From Psychroserpens sp. (GTDB lineage: Bacteria; Bacteroidota; Bacteroidia; Flavobacteriales; Flavobacteriaceae): DNA of 64,000 nucleotides. A model generated the notes under the pieces. It was not told the origin of the DNA and made no database searches. It saw only the letters and a list, made by a program, of their open reading frames with translations. This document shows, piece by piece, positions 17,777-26,109 of the stretch (positions are counted from its first letter, which is position 1; each line of letters begins with the position of its first letter). A program made the translations under genes and the position numbers. The stretch covers positions 872,979-936,978 of the forward strand of contig JAEPNY010000002.1 in NCBI GenBank assembly GCA_017643165.1, in the 5' to 3' direction.

Positions 17777-17906
17777 GCCCAACAACGTGTATAGTTCATA
17801 GTGTTTAAAGAATGTTCTCGGATTTCTGGCGAAATCCAATCACTCTTCCCTTCCTTTTTGCTAACTTAGTTCTCAGCACTACAAACCATACACGAACACG
17901 TTGGGC
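17777..17906 (+). repeat. attC-like site I
   Basis: 130 bp, opening GCCCAAC and closing GTTGGGC. The opening box pairs exactly with GTTGGGC at 17025. The inner hairpin is GGATTTC-TGGC-GAAATCC. It is the last complete site recognised; the next unit starts TTGGGCCTAAT and no matching end was found to its right. Confidence 0.65.
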
Positions 17907-17918
17907 CTAATTTTAAAA

Positions 17919-19568
17919 TTAACTCTTAAACAACGATTCTGCTTTTTTAAGATTTTCTTTATAAATTTCTAAAGACCTATGATTTACTTGTTCTCCTAAT
18001 TCAACAGCTTTTTTATAACAAGCTATAGCTTTTTTGTAATCCTTGTAAGTCAAATACGCCTCCCCTAAACTATCCCAGACATTTGATGAACTTGGAAACC
18101 GAATTGTATTCTCTTTAAAAAAATCTAAGGCATAACCTGGATTGTCTGAGTATAAAAAGTCATATCCAAATTCATTAAGTGTTCTTTCATCAGGATTATA
18201 ATTACTAAAAAAGACTGTTTTTAAACTATCTGCTATTTTTATTTTCCCTGCTTCTAAATGAATTTTCATAACACCTCTCATAGTACTATTTGATGGGTTC
18301 ACCGTATAACCACTATATTCTGAAAGCCTATTGAAATAATCTTGTAAAGCATTCATCCCTCCTGCTTCCGTAAATTTCTTGAACGAACTTCTATTTGGAT
18401 ATCCTTTTAATTTAAAGTTATCCTTCAAATTATTTGCCCTTAAATGTATTTGGTGCAAAATCTCTTCGGCCTTTAGATTACTTCTATTGGCTAGGTAAAT
18501 AATTGTTGTCTCATCATCATACATAGCAATAAAAGCACTATTTCCTGCTAAAGCACCGCCATGCCCATATAATCTTACGTTGATGTTTTTTTCTATGATA
18601 TCATCCCAATTTCTTACCCAACCATAACAATGACCATATTTGTTTGGTGTTAGCATTATTTTTGTTAATTCCGGTGATAATAGCTTATGTGATTTTACGG
18701 CTTCACTCCAAATAAATAAATCTTCAACTGTGGAATGCATTCCTCCTGCCGCATAAGCAGTAGATTGATCTCTAAAAGGGGCTTCAATTGTTTTACCACC
18801 ATGTTCAGAAAACCACCAATCCCAGCCATACACTTCTCTATAACTATATCCTTTAGCCAATTCTTTTGAAACATACTCATTAGTCCCAAATCCAGTATTT
18901 TTTAACTTTAATGGCTTTACTATCTTTTCATTTAGTAATTCTGCAAATGATTTACCCGAAACTTCTTCTAAAATAGCTCCCAAAAGATCATATCCTAAAC
19001 TACTATAATAATATTCAGTTCCAGGAGTGCTCAATAAAGGAGTTTTATCTATTAATTCTGCTAAAGCCTTTGGTGTGTAACTCGTGTTTCCAAACTCTTT
19101 TAAACTAACACCAATAGCCGGTAATCCATTATAATGCGAAATTCCAGAAGTATGGGACAATAGCTGATGGATAGTGATTTGACTTGCTTTCTCTTTTGAT
19201 AGGTATGGAAGATATTTGCCAATAGTATCTTGAAGCTTTATACTCTTTTCTTCTACCAATTGCATAATTAGCATTGCTGTAAATTGTTTAGTTACAGAAC
19301 CAATACCATACTTAGTCTCAATTGTATTAGAAACTTTATTTACTCTATCCGATTCGCCATAGGCTTCTTTAAAAATAACTTTTCCTTTTTTAGCAACTAA
19401 TACTGAACCACTAAACGGACTTCTAATTTTAATTTTTATGCCAGGGTCTTCATAACTCACCATTAAATCGCCAATAGTTTTTGGCTCTGGTTTCAAAGCA
19501 ATGAAAGCTCCCCAAACCAGCAATGTTACAATAATTATTAGGCTACTTTTTAAAACACGTTTTTTCAT
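17919..19568 (-). CDS. Beta-lactamase-family serine hydrolase with C-terminal TPR
   Basis: 549 residues. An N-terminal membrane anchor or signal (about 7-26) precedes a class C beta-lactamase-like domain: SVTK (SxxK nucleophile), a YSS in the YxN position and HGGALAG (HxG). The family includes D-aminopeptidases, esterases and penicillin-binding-protein-like hydrolases. The C-terminal 90 residues form tetratricopeptide-like helices (WDSLGEAYLTYKDYKKAIACYKKAVELG). Substrate unknown. It lies on the minus strand immediately after site I, in the same direction as the XRE regulator upstream of it, 167 bp away. Confidence 0.8.
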   Translation of the reverse strand: MKKRVLKSSLIIIVTLLVWGAFIALKPEPKTIGDLMVSYEDPGIKIKIRSPFSGSVLVAKKGKVIFKEAYGESDRVNKVSNTIETKYGIGSVTKQFTAMLIMQLVEEKSIKLQDTIGKYLPYLSKEKASQITIHQLLSHTSGISHYNGLPAIGVSLKEFGNTSYTPKALAELIDKTPLLSTPGTEYYYSSLGYDLLGAILEEVSGKSFAELLNEKIVKPLKLKNTGFGTNEYVSKELAKGYSYREVYGWDWWFSEHGGKTIEAPFRDQSTAYAAGGMHSTVEDLFIWSEAVKSHKLLSPELTKIMLTPNKYGHCYGWVRNWDDIIEKNINVRLYGHGGALAGNSAFIAMYDDETTIIYLANRSNLKAEEILHQIHLRANNLKDNFKLKGYPNRSSFKKFTEAGGMNALQDYFNRLSEYSGYTVNPSNSTMRGVMKIHLEAGKIKIADSLKTVFFSNYNPDERTLNEFGYDFLYSDNPGYALDFFKENTIRFPSSSNVWDSLGEAYLTYKDYKKAIACYKKAVELGEQVNHRSLEIYKENLKKAESLFKS

Positions 19569-19735
19569 ATTCTTCTTTTGAATTCTTAATTTAATTAGGC
19601 AACAAAATTAGAATGAAGAATGATATCTTATAGCGTCAGTAGTATGGCTTTCTTACTTCATTTCTACTTCATTACAAATGACCATGTTGTAAATCAGCAG
19701 CTTATGAAAGAACATTTGAATTAGTAAATAAAAAA

Positions 19736-20335
19736 TTAGAATAAATTTGGTATGAATGACAGCACATTTTCACTCTCATTATTAAGTTGCGAAGAAGTTT
19801 TAACAACTATAAAAACATTGAACAATACAGCCAGTAAATAAAAAATGATACTTACAAAAAGACCATCACCTGCTCCTTCAAATAATAGGTTAGATAAGAA
19901 AAGGGTAATTACCATTCCAATAACAGCAACAATGCTCCATAACAATTGAAAACTTATAATCTTTCCAGCTACACTATTTTTAGATTGAATCTCTTTGCTT
20001 TTTTTCCATAAAAGAATTGGAATAATAAGATTTATAAATGGCACGAAAACTAAAAGCAAGCTCGATAAATTCATTTTCTTTAATGCCGAAGAGATCAATT
20101 TGGAATTTTCATTTTCAGTTGGTTTAGAAATTAACTCTGAAATATCTAAATCCAGAGTTTCTGCTAAAACCTTTAAAGTAAAAGGACGAGGTTTTACAGT
20201 TCCTTTTTCTATACGTTGAATAGTACTTAATGATACATTTGCTTTTTCTGCTAAAGCTTCCTGCGACAGACCTAAATTCTTACGAGAGTTAATAATATTG
20301 ATCGCCAAATTTGAATTATCATTCTCCACAAACAC
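19736..20335 (-). CDS. XRE-family regulator fused to a DUF4870-like membrane domain
   Basis: 199 residues. The N-terminal Cro/C1 helix-turn-helix (RKNLGLSQEALAEKANVSLSTIQRIEKGTVKP) is followed by a C-terminal region of three to four transmembrane helices (about 90-185) resembling DUF4870. Membrane-tethered XRE proteins of this layout are common in Bacteroidota. It probably regulates its own locus or the downstream serine hydrolase gene. No ligand is known. Confidence 0.8.
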   Translation of the reverse strand: MFVENDNSNLAINIINSRKNLGLSQEALAEKANVSLSTIQRIEKGTVKPRPFTLKVLAETLDLDISELISKPTENENSKLISSALKKMNLSSLLLVFVPFINLIIPILLWKKSKEIQSKNSVAGKIISFQLLWSIVAVIGMVITLFLSNLLFEGAGDGLFVSIIFYLLAVLFNVFIVVKTSSQLNNESENVLSFIPNLF

Positions 20336-20430
20336 AAGTATTACTTAAAATTAGGTTATCTTAATTTCGTTAATCTATTTAGAAAGCAAAGGTAATCAAT
20401 TACCTATTTTTGATATAATAATGTGAAAAT

Positions 20431-20455
20431 TTTCAACAACGTCTATAGCTCATAG
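20431..20455 (+). repeat. Relic left half of a cassette site
   Basis: TTTCAACAACGTCTATAGCTCATAG matches the left arm of sites H and I (AACAACGTGTATAG.TCAT) with a G-to-C change in GTGTAT. No right arm follows within 200 bp. The sequence just after it (TTTGAATACACTAAAATTTA) recurs at 21650. Confidence 0.4.
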
Positions 20456-20494
20456 CTTTGAATACACTAAAATTTATATCTTTAATCTACAACT

Positions 20495-21016
20495 ATGCTG
20501 AATAAAAGCCTTCTTATAGCTCTTCTACTCTTAATATCTAACTGTGGTAGCGAAAAGCAAAGCAAATTGAATTGTGAACATAAATTTGCGGATGACAGCA
20601 TTGAACTATGTCTACCTTCAGAAGATTGGCGAACTGAGAAATTTGGTAAGTACATTTTATTTTCCAACGCAGCATCAGATACGATCGGTATTAATCGATC
20701 AGTCATGTCCATTACGACTAGAGACGATAATATGAACATAACTGCAGAGACTTACAGGAACCAATATTTGGATAGTTTGACTAAATCACCAGGATTGGGT
20801 TTGAATCTGCTTTCAAAAGGATCAATAACAATAGGTGACAAGCGCTTTTATGATTTTGAAATGCGTACAACTAAAGGACAAGTATATGATTATTTGATGT
20901 TTTACAAGAAAAACTCGAAGCACTATGTATTAAGAGGTATTATACCTCATAAAATCAGAGATGGCGTCGATAAAATTGATTTTCAGGAATTCTTCAAGTC
21001 ATTGCATATAAAATAA
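20495..21016 (+). CDS. Hypothetical lipoprotein
   Basis: 173 residues. A clear lipoprotein signal (LLLLISNCGSEK, Cys at about 17) is followed by a small globular domain with alternating strands ending in FQEFFKSLHIK. The fold resembles small exported proteins of unknown function; no catalytic motif is visible. It starts 40 bp after the relic half-site and 35 bp before the next gene, with which it may be co-transcribed. Confidence 0.6.
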   Translation: MLNKSLLIALLLLISNCGSEKQSKLNCEHKFADDSIELCLPSEDWRTEKFGKYILFSNAASDTIGINRSVMSITTRDDNMNITAETYRNQYLDSLTKSPGLGLNLLSKGSITIGDKRFYDFEMRTTKGQVYDYLMFYKKNSKHYVLRGIIPHKIRDGVDKIDFQEFFKSLHIK

Positions 21017-21050
21017 ATAAGCTTCTAATATATAAGACACAAGCTAAGCG

Positions 21051-21614
21051 ATGAACCCAAATTATAAACTAACATCCGAAGATGAACTAACAGAACTTGT
21101 AAGAAGCGCTGGAATCGAATCGTGGAACGCCTTGACCGCATTCATACAAAACTTACCCTACGGTCGAAATACAAATCGTACAAACTTTGAACTCGTCATA
21201 ACTGAACGCAGAGGCACCTGCAGTTCTAAACACGCACTATTAAAGCGTGTTGCTGATTTGAATCGCATTCCGAATATTGAATTAGTCATTGGTATTTACA
21301 AAATGACAGAATTAAATACGCCTAAAATAGGATCGGAACTTTCTAAAAACGCTCTTGAATATATACCAGAAGCACATTGCTATTTAATAATCGAAGGGAA
21401 GCGAACCGATTTGACCAGCGGTCGAGCTAATATCGAACGTATTGCATCTGACATAATCATAGAAATACGCATTGAACCGGACCAGGTTTCAGAATATAAA
21501 GTTGATTATCATAAAGCATTCATAAGAAATTGGCTAATCGAATCTAATTCTAAACTTAATTTTGACCAGATCTGGAGCATAAGAGAACAATGCATAGCTA
21601 ACTTAACAGCATAA
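21051..21614 (+). CDS. Transglutaminase-like superfamily protein
   Basis: 187 residues, no signal peptide. GTCSSKHALLKRVAD fits the catalytic Cys helix of the transglutaminase-like papain fold, EAHCYLI the His strand, and RTDLTSG the Asp. The family may act as a peptidase, amidase or cross-linker; the activity here is unknown. It is cytoplasmic by prediction. Confidence 0.65.
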   Translation: MNPNYKLTSEDELTELVRSAGIESWNALTAFIQNLPYGRNTNRTNFELVITERRGTCSSKHALLKRVADLNRIPNIELVIGIYKMTELNTPKIGSELSKNALEYIPEAHCYLIIEGKRTDLTSGRANIERIASDIIIEIRIEPDQVSEYKVDYHKAFIRNWLIESNSKLNFDQIWSIREQCIANLTA

Positions 21615-21630
21615 ATAATCTCCCATAAAG

Positions 21631-21683
21631 ACGTCTATCGATTGTAAATTTGAATACATTAAAATTTAGCTATCTTTATCTCT
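21631..21683 (+). repeat. Relic of a cassette site with conserved TATCTTTA segment
   Basis: ACGTCTATCGATTG resembles the decayed left arm at 20440, and TTTGAATACATTAAAATTTA followed by TATCTTTA repeats the sequence at 20458-20485 almost base for base. The remaining part of the intergenic gap up to 21775 includes GTTAGGT at 21718, which fits an integron core but has no partner. Confidence 0.35.
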
Positions 21684-21775
21684 ATAAACAACATGTAACA
21701 CACTCGTTACAAAAATGTTAGGTTCCAACCAAACATATCAAAACACACAACTAATCAATTAATGCACATTCTAAA

Positions 21776-22843
21776 ATGAAAAAAATAATTCTAATTGCAA
21801 GTTTCTTGATGGGTATTGCTGCGCAGAGTCAAGAATACTCATTTATCTCCGACAGCTTAAAATTGCTGCCATTACAAGAACTTGCAAAAAAGCGACCTCC
21901 AGTAGATTTTGAGCCCGTTTATTATGAAAATGGCACAAAAGCAGTTTTTAAAGAGGTATTACCATTGATACAGGAGCAAAAATTAAGACCACTGATGTTT
22001 GTTGATAAGGATGGGAATTACAAAGCATTGGTTGTTAAAAATCTAACTAAAAATGAAGATATACGGCTTGAGTATGAAAACATCCCAGAAAAACTGGCTA
22101 AATCTGGTTATTCATTTGGAAATCCTGAAAGCGATAAAGTAATAATATATCTTCAAGGCGGACCTGTCAATTTTCTTAATACTTATGGATTTGAAGGACT
22201 AATGAATATTTCAGGTGGATTAGATGAAAATGACTTTTTTTTAGTCAATATGCGAGAAGCACATACGTTTCATCCTGAAGAAACGGAAAAAGAAGAGATT
22301 TCGTGGGAACGGGCAAAAGTATATAATAAAACAACAAACAAAACGCTTTTCGAACTTATAAGTTTTTTTAAATCCCAAAATAAAAAGGTATATGTCGTGG
22401 GTGCATCTTATGGCTCATTTGTAGGTTTAAAATCAATTGTTGATAATAAAAACATAGCCGACGGCTATTTATTAATGGTAGGAAGACTAGATATGACTGA
22501 AGAAGTGAGCAAAGCGTATTCTAAAGGATTAAAAGCAAAATTTGAATCTGATGCCATCACACCAATAATAGGTGAGAAATCAGATAATATTTACACTGTT
22601 AATATGCGTAAGATTGCTTCTGCAATTAGTAGAGATGAGAAATACACCGAGTTACTAAAAGATACAGACCTTTCTAATCTTACTTACATGTATAGCGATA
22701 TTGACCAAAATGTTGGCAAACTAACAGAGCATGAAATCAACTTTTTAAAGTCCAAAAATGCTGAAGTAAGACGTATTTCGGTAGAACACGGGAAATGGGC
22801 AAATCATCTCAAAGAAGGCCTTGAACTAATGTTAAATGATTAA
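21776..22843 (+). CDS. Secreted alpha/beta hydrolase
   Basis: 355 residues with an N-terminal Sec signal (FLMGIAAQSQ). IIYLQGGPV provides the oxyanion region, VYVVGASYGSFVGLK the nucleophile elbow (GxSxG), and SVEHGKWANHL near the C-terminus the probable catalytic His. It acts in the periplasm or outside. Substrate unknown. The next gene starts 18 bp later and encodes another exported protein, so the two may form an operon. Confidence 0.75.
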   Translation: MKKIILIASFLMGIAAQSQEYSFISDSLKLLPLQELAKKRPPVDFEPVYYENGTKAVFKEVLPLIQEQKLRPLMFVDKDGNYKALVVKNLTKNEDIRLEYENIPEKLAKSGYSFGNPESDKVIIYLQGGPVNFLNTYGFEGLMNISGGLDENDFFLVNMREAHTFHPEETEKEEISWERAKVYNKTTNKTLFELISFFKSQNKKVYVVGASYGSFVGLKSIVDNKNIADGYLLMVGRLDMTEEVSKAYSKGLKAKFESDAITPIIGEKSDNIYTVNMRKIASAISRDEKYTELLKDTDLSNLTYMYSDIDQNVGKLTEHEINFLKSKNAEVRRISVEHGKWANHLKEGLELMLND

Positions 22844-22861
22844 AATATTTAGAACCTACCT

Positions 22862-23632
22862 ATGAAACAACTTCTCACCTTAGTACTCGTCTTATTTTCT
22901 CAAGCTATAGTTTCGCAACAGTATGACTCCGTTGTCATTGAAACATCAGACATTGACACGAATAATGAGATCTATAAAACTGGAACTAATTATGTTTTTG
23001 ATTATGAAATCATTCAGAATGGTAAAGCATATAAACTAAAAAAGAATAACGGCATGTTCGCCGGAAGTGATTTTGAGCTTGTACCTGTTGGAACCGATTC
23101 CTTAGAAGTTGAAAAAATTAATATGTCTATTCAAGCTGTTCCGGACGAAGACAGAAGTAATGAAAATCAGACTCAAATAACCTATAGCCAAATACCATCA
23201 CTAAATTCTTACCAAATGACAGGCCTCGTAGAAAATACAGATAACATCTGGCTACATCCCACAAGAGCTGGATTCTTTAATTCTCTGGAAACATGCCCTT
23301 TCCCATTTATAAAAAAGCCGCTAAAAGTAGGAACGGAATGGACTGATGCTATGAAAATTGGTCAAGGATGGCGTAACGAACTTTGGGGAATGTGGGAAGG
23401 TTCATTGATATTAGATTATACGTATAATATCACTGGAAAGAAACTATTAAAAACGGAACTGGGTTCTATAGAATGTTTCATTATTGAAAGTACTGCATCT
23501 TCATCAATTGGAACCACTAAATTAACGAGTTACTTTTCTGAAGAATACGGATTTGTGCGCTATGAATATGAATTGTTGAATGACCTTCAAGTCAATTTTT
23601 GGGTTATTGATTATAAATCGGCATCTAATTAA
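22862..23632 (+). CDS. Hypothetical secreted protein
   Basis: 256 residues with a signal peptide (SQAIVSQQ). The mature region has repeated beta strands and a late ELGSIECFIIES/TKLTSYFSEEYGFVRYEYE block, similar in pattern to exported DUF3108-like or lipocalin-like folds; that is only a resemblance. It is linked to the upstream hydrolase. No function is assigned. Confidence 0.6.
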   Translation: MKQLLTLVLVLFSQAIVSQQYDSVVIETSDIDTNNEIYKTGTNYVFDYEIIQNGKAYKLKKNNGMFAGSDFELVPVGTDSLEVEKINMSIQAVPDEDRSNENQTQITYSQIPSLNSYQMTGLVENTDNIWLHPTRAGFFNSLETCPFPFIKKPLKVGTEWTDAMKIGQGWRNELWGMWEGSLILDYTYNITGKKLLKTELGSIECFIIESTASSSIGTTKLTSYFSEEYGFVRYEYELLNDLQVNFWVIDYKSASN

Positions 23633-23638
23633 GTTCAA

Positions 23639-23657
23639 TGCCAACAACGTCGATAAC
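23639..23657 (+). repeat. Relic left half of a cassette site
   Basis: TGCCAACAACGTCGATAAC has an intact opening box (TGCCAAC) and the AACAACGT continuation, then decays. There is no right arm; the sulfurtransferase gene starts 13 bp later. Confidence 0.4.
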
Positions 23658-23669
23658 ATTTCAATTGCA

Positions 23670-24494
23670 ATGAAAGAATTAGTAACATCAAAATGGTTAA
23701 AACAGAATTTAAATAACCCGAATTTGATTATTCTCGATGCTAGTTTAAAACAAAGCGTCAATACAACTAATATTCAGCAATTTGAAGGGACCATTCCAAA
23801 TGCACGATTTTTTGATCTGAAAAATGTTTATCTAGATAAAGAAAGTCCGTTCCCGAACACCATTCCGAAGCCCGAACATTTTGAGTTAGAGTGCCGAAAA
23901 CTTGGCATAAATAACGACTCAGAAATTGTTGTTTTTGATTCGAGAGGTATCTACTCAAGTCCGAGAGCATGGTGGCTTTTCAAGGTTATGGGGCATCAAA
24001 ATATTGCTGTTTTGAATGGCGGACTTCCAGACTGGATCAGCAACACGTATCCTGTTGTAGAAAATCACTTTAGTCAATTTGAAGAAGGAAACTTTTATGT
24101 TGCATTCAATCAATCACTAGTCGTGGATTTTAATCAGGTTTCAAAAAATACGATCGCTAAGGAATTTACTATTGTTGATGCGAGATCCGAAGGCAGATTT
24201 AATGGCACCGAAAAAGAACCGAGAGCACATCTAAAAAACGGAAGCATCGAAAATTCGGTTAATATTCCTTATCAGCAAGTGTTGAAAAACGGAAGGTATA
24301 AATCTAAGATCGAACTGAAAGCGATTTTTGAAAACAAGTGTACTAATGAAAATGATTTGGTGTTTAGTTGCGGTTCTGGTATAACTGCTTGTATTGTGAT
24401 GCTAGCTTGTCACATTGGATATAGCAACAGTTTAAAAGTATATGATGGATCTTGGACAGAATGGGCCGAACGCAACGATCTTAAATTCTCTTAG
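23670..24494 (+). CDS. sseA: 3-mercaptopyruvate/thiosulfate sulfurtransferase
   Basis: 274 residues from ATG 23670; upstream codons in the same frame run back through the relic site and the preceding gene and are not protein-like. It has two rhodanese domains. The first is inactive (VVFDSRGIYSSPRAWW has Asp-Ser in place of a catalytic Cys). The second carries VFSCGSGITACI, the active loop typical of mercaptopyruvate sulfurtransferases (CGSGVTA) rather than rhodanese (CRKGVTA). It transfers sulfur from 3-mercaptopyruvate to a thiol or cyanide acceptor in the cytoplasm. Confidence 0.85.
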   Translation: MKELVTSKWLKQNLNNPNLIILDASLKQSVNTTNIQQFEGTIPNARFFDLKNVYLDKESPFPNTIPKPEHFELECRKLGINNDSEIVVFDSRGIYSSPRAWWLFKVMGHQNIAVLNGGLPDWISNTYPVVENHFSQFEEGNFYVAFNQSLVVDFNQVSKNTIAKEFTIVDARSEGRFNGTEKEPRAHLKNGSIENSVNIPYQQVLKNGRYKSKIELKAIFENKCTNENDLVFSCGSGITACIVMLACHIGYSNSLKVYDGSWTEWAERNDLKFS

Positions 24495-24644
24495 TTAGAA
24501 TATATTTTAGAAAAGACTATTGATTATCGTCCTAACGTCTTAATTGTGCTAATTCCCTATTGAATCCTGTCGACTATCGCATTTTCTATTTTTCAAATCT
24601 ATATTTGAATAGTTTCGAACTACATTAGCAAAAACTCTATAGTA

Positions 24645-25295
24645 ATGAATTTCAATTTAAAACAACCGCAACGCATCATATACATTACAATAATCGCCAT
24701 AAGTGTACTATGTACTTCATGCAAAGATGCCCCAAGTGAATCTATTAATACTGAAAGTGATTTAATAAGTAAAATCAATGCCGTTCAAGAACAAATTATG
24801 GTTCAGGGAAATATTACAAACGAAGAAGAACAAGCCCTGTTAGGCTTGTGCAGTATCGTTGCTCAAAATGATGGTTTAGCCGATCATGATCCAGAAGATC
24901 GAATGGTATTAAAAGACGTGAATGTTGTACCTGTATATAATGGTTGTGAGGACCTATCTACAGAAGAAACAGCGGTTTGCTTTAGCGACAAAATATCAAC
25001 CTTTTTTAAACAGGAGTTTAACCTAGAACTTTCCAAAGCATTAAATCTTACAGAACCAGAACATGTAGATGTATTCTTTATAATTAACGAATTGGGACAT
25101 GTAACTGGTATGAAAGTCAGAAATACAGAGGTAACCATTCAAGGCGAGATCTTAAGAGTCCTCCGGAAAATGCCAATCATGCAACCTGCCGTTCACAATA
25201 AAAAACCTGTTTCTGTATTGTGTTCAATGTTAGTTAAATATGGTAATGCTATAGATATTGAAGTCGTATACATTCCTGAATTTCCAGAAGATTAA
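24645..25295 (+). CDS. Lipoprotein with TonB-like C-terminal domain
   Basis: 216 residues. The signal ends ISVLCTSCKDAP (two candidate lipobox cysteines). The C-terminal 80 residues (FFIINELGHVTGMKV, then LRVLRKMPIMQPAVHNKKPVSV) follow the pattern of the TonB C-terminal fold (strand, helix with PxMxPA, strand). It lacks a TonB proline-rich spacer, so it is not an energy transducer; such domains recur in Bacteroidota lipoproteins of unknown role. Confidence 0.6.
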   Translation: MNFNLKQPQRIIYITIIAISVLCTSCKDAPSESINTESDLISKINAVQEQIMVQGNITNEEEQALLGLCSIVAQNDGLADHDPEDRMVLKDVNVVPVYNGCEDLSTEETAVCFSDKISTFFKQEFNLELSKALNLTEPEHVDVFFIINELGHVTGMKVRNTEVTIQGEILRVLRKMPIMQPAVHNKKPVSVLCSMLVKYGNAIDIEVVYIPEFPED

Positions 25296-25320
25296 AAATT
25301 GAAGCAATAACTGATTTAAA

Positions 25321-25375
25321 CGATTCTCTCGGATTTCAATTCAACTCCTTCCCTTTTTTGTTAACTTAGTTATCA
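25321..25375 (+). repeat. Relic of the central part of a cassette site
   Basis: TCTCGGATTTC..., then CTCCTTCCCTTTTTTG and TTAACTTAGTT, line up with the centre of site I (TTCTCGGATTTC, CTTCCCTTCCTTTTTGCTAACTTAGTT). The terminal arms are not recognisable. Confidence 0.4.
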
Positions 25376-25440
25376 TAATTCCTTAAATCACGCATGATCG
25401 TATATCAAGATAAAGTAATACGGATTAAAGAATTCTAGAA

Positions 25441-25875
25441 ATGGCTAAAAATAAAACCACCGAAACCCAAGTAAACGTTTTTGATTTTATTGAATCCTAC
25501 GTAGACAATGATCAAAAGAAAGCTGATAGTTATAAACTAATAGAATTAATGAGCGAATGGTCTGGTTTTGAACCTAAAATGTGGGGACCTACCATAATTG
25601 GTTTCGGAAGCTATCACTACAAATATGCGAGTGGTCATGAAGGTGATGCGCCTTTATTAGGGTTTTCACCAAGAAAAGCGCAGTTCTCGCTCTATGTTTA
25701 TTCTAAAACAGAAAAAAGTGATGCCTTATTGAAAGATTTAGGGAAATTCAAAATGGGAAAAGCATGTATCTACTTTAAGAAGCTTTCCGATATAGATATT
25801 TCAGTTGTAGAAAAACTTTGCCAAGAAACAATTGCATATCTCAATGAGCATCACGAGTGTGCTTGTCGAAATTGA
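25441..25875 (+). CDS. DUF1801 family protein
   Basis: 144 residues, no signal peptide. Motifs WGPTIIGFGSYHYKY and FSPRKAQFSLYVY are diagnostic of DUF1801 (YdhG-like fold). The cellular role is unknown. The gene stands alone after the site relic, with 235 bp of unremarkable sequence after it. Confidence 0.85.
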   Translation: MAKNKTTETQVNVFDFIESYVDNDQKKADSYKLIELMSEWSGFEPKMWGPTIIGFGSYHYKYASGHEGDAPLLGFSPRKAQFSLYVYSKTEKSDALLKDLGKFKMGKACIYFKKLSDIDISVVEKLCQETIAYLNEHHECACRN

Positions 25876-26109
25876 TAAAAGTAAAATTGTTAGTAAGCGG
25901 TAGGAATAATTGGATTTTGTTTTATAATGGAATGAATGTATAAACGAAGACGTAAATAATAAGACAAGCCAACAAAACCTATTATGTTCATCTTGAAACA
26001 TACTAAACCGTCAATCTAAAGGTTATATAAATGTGCCTATCATCGTTGAATTATCGATGCGTCTCAACCTTTCTTGAACACATAAACACATATTACAAAC
26101 ACCAAACAG

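Larger units (their letters stand above)
615..17906 (+). mobile_element. Integron-like gene cassette array (sites A to I, no integrase in window)
   Basis: Nine same-orientation palindromic sites (A 615-824, B 1800-1860, C 6525-6656, D 11515-11645, E 13262-13393, F 14298-14432, G 15907-15966, H 16900-17031, I 17777-17906) divide this stretch into units. If recombination cuts between G and TT of the final GTT, as in integrons, the units are 819-1854, 1855-6650, 6651-11639, 11640-13387, 13388-14426, 14427-15960, 15961-17025 and 17026-17900. The start of a unit is the reverse complement of the first box of its own terminal site in six units exactly and in one with a wobble; unit C-D fails. That is what gene cassettes predict, and a dispersed hairpin repeat would not. 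The integrase, if any, would lie left of the window. Confidence 0.65.

Noticed and set aside
615-17906. Sites A to I as simple transcription terminators or REP-type hairpins
   Set aside because: They are too long, lack a following T-run, and the first bases of each unit pair with the end of the same unit, which neither explanation predicts. A terminator side function is not excluded.
21718-21724. GTTAGGT as another cassette site closing box
   Set aside because: No paired opening box or arms could be found for it, so it is only noted within the relic entry.
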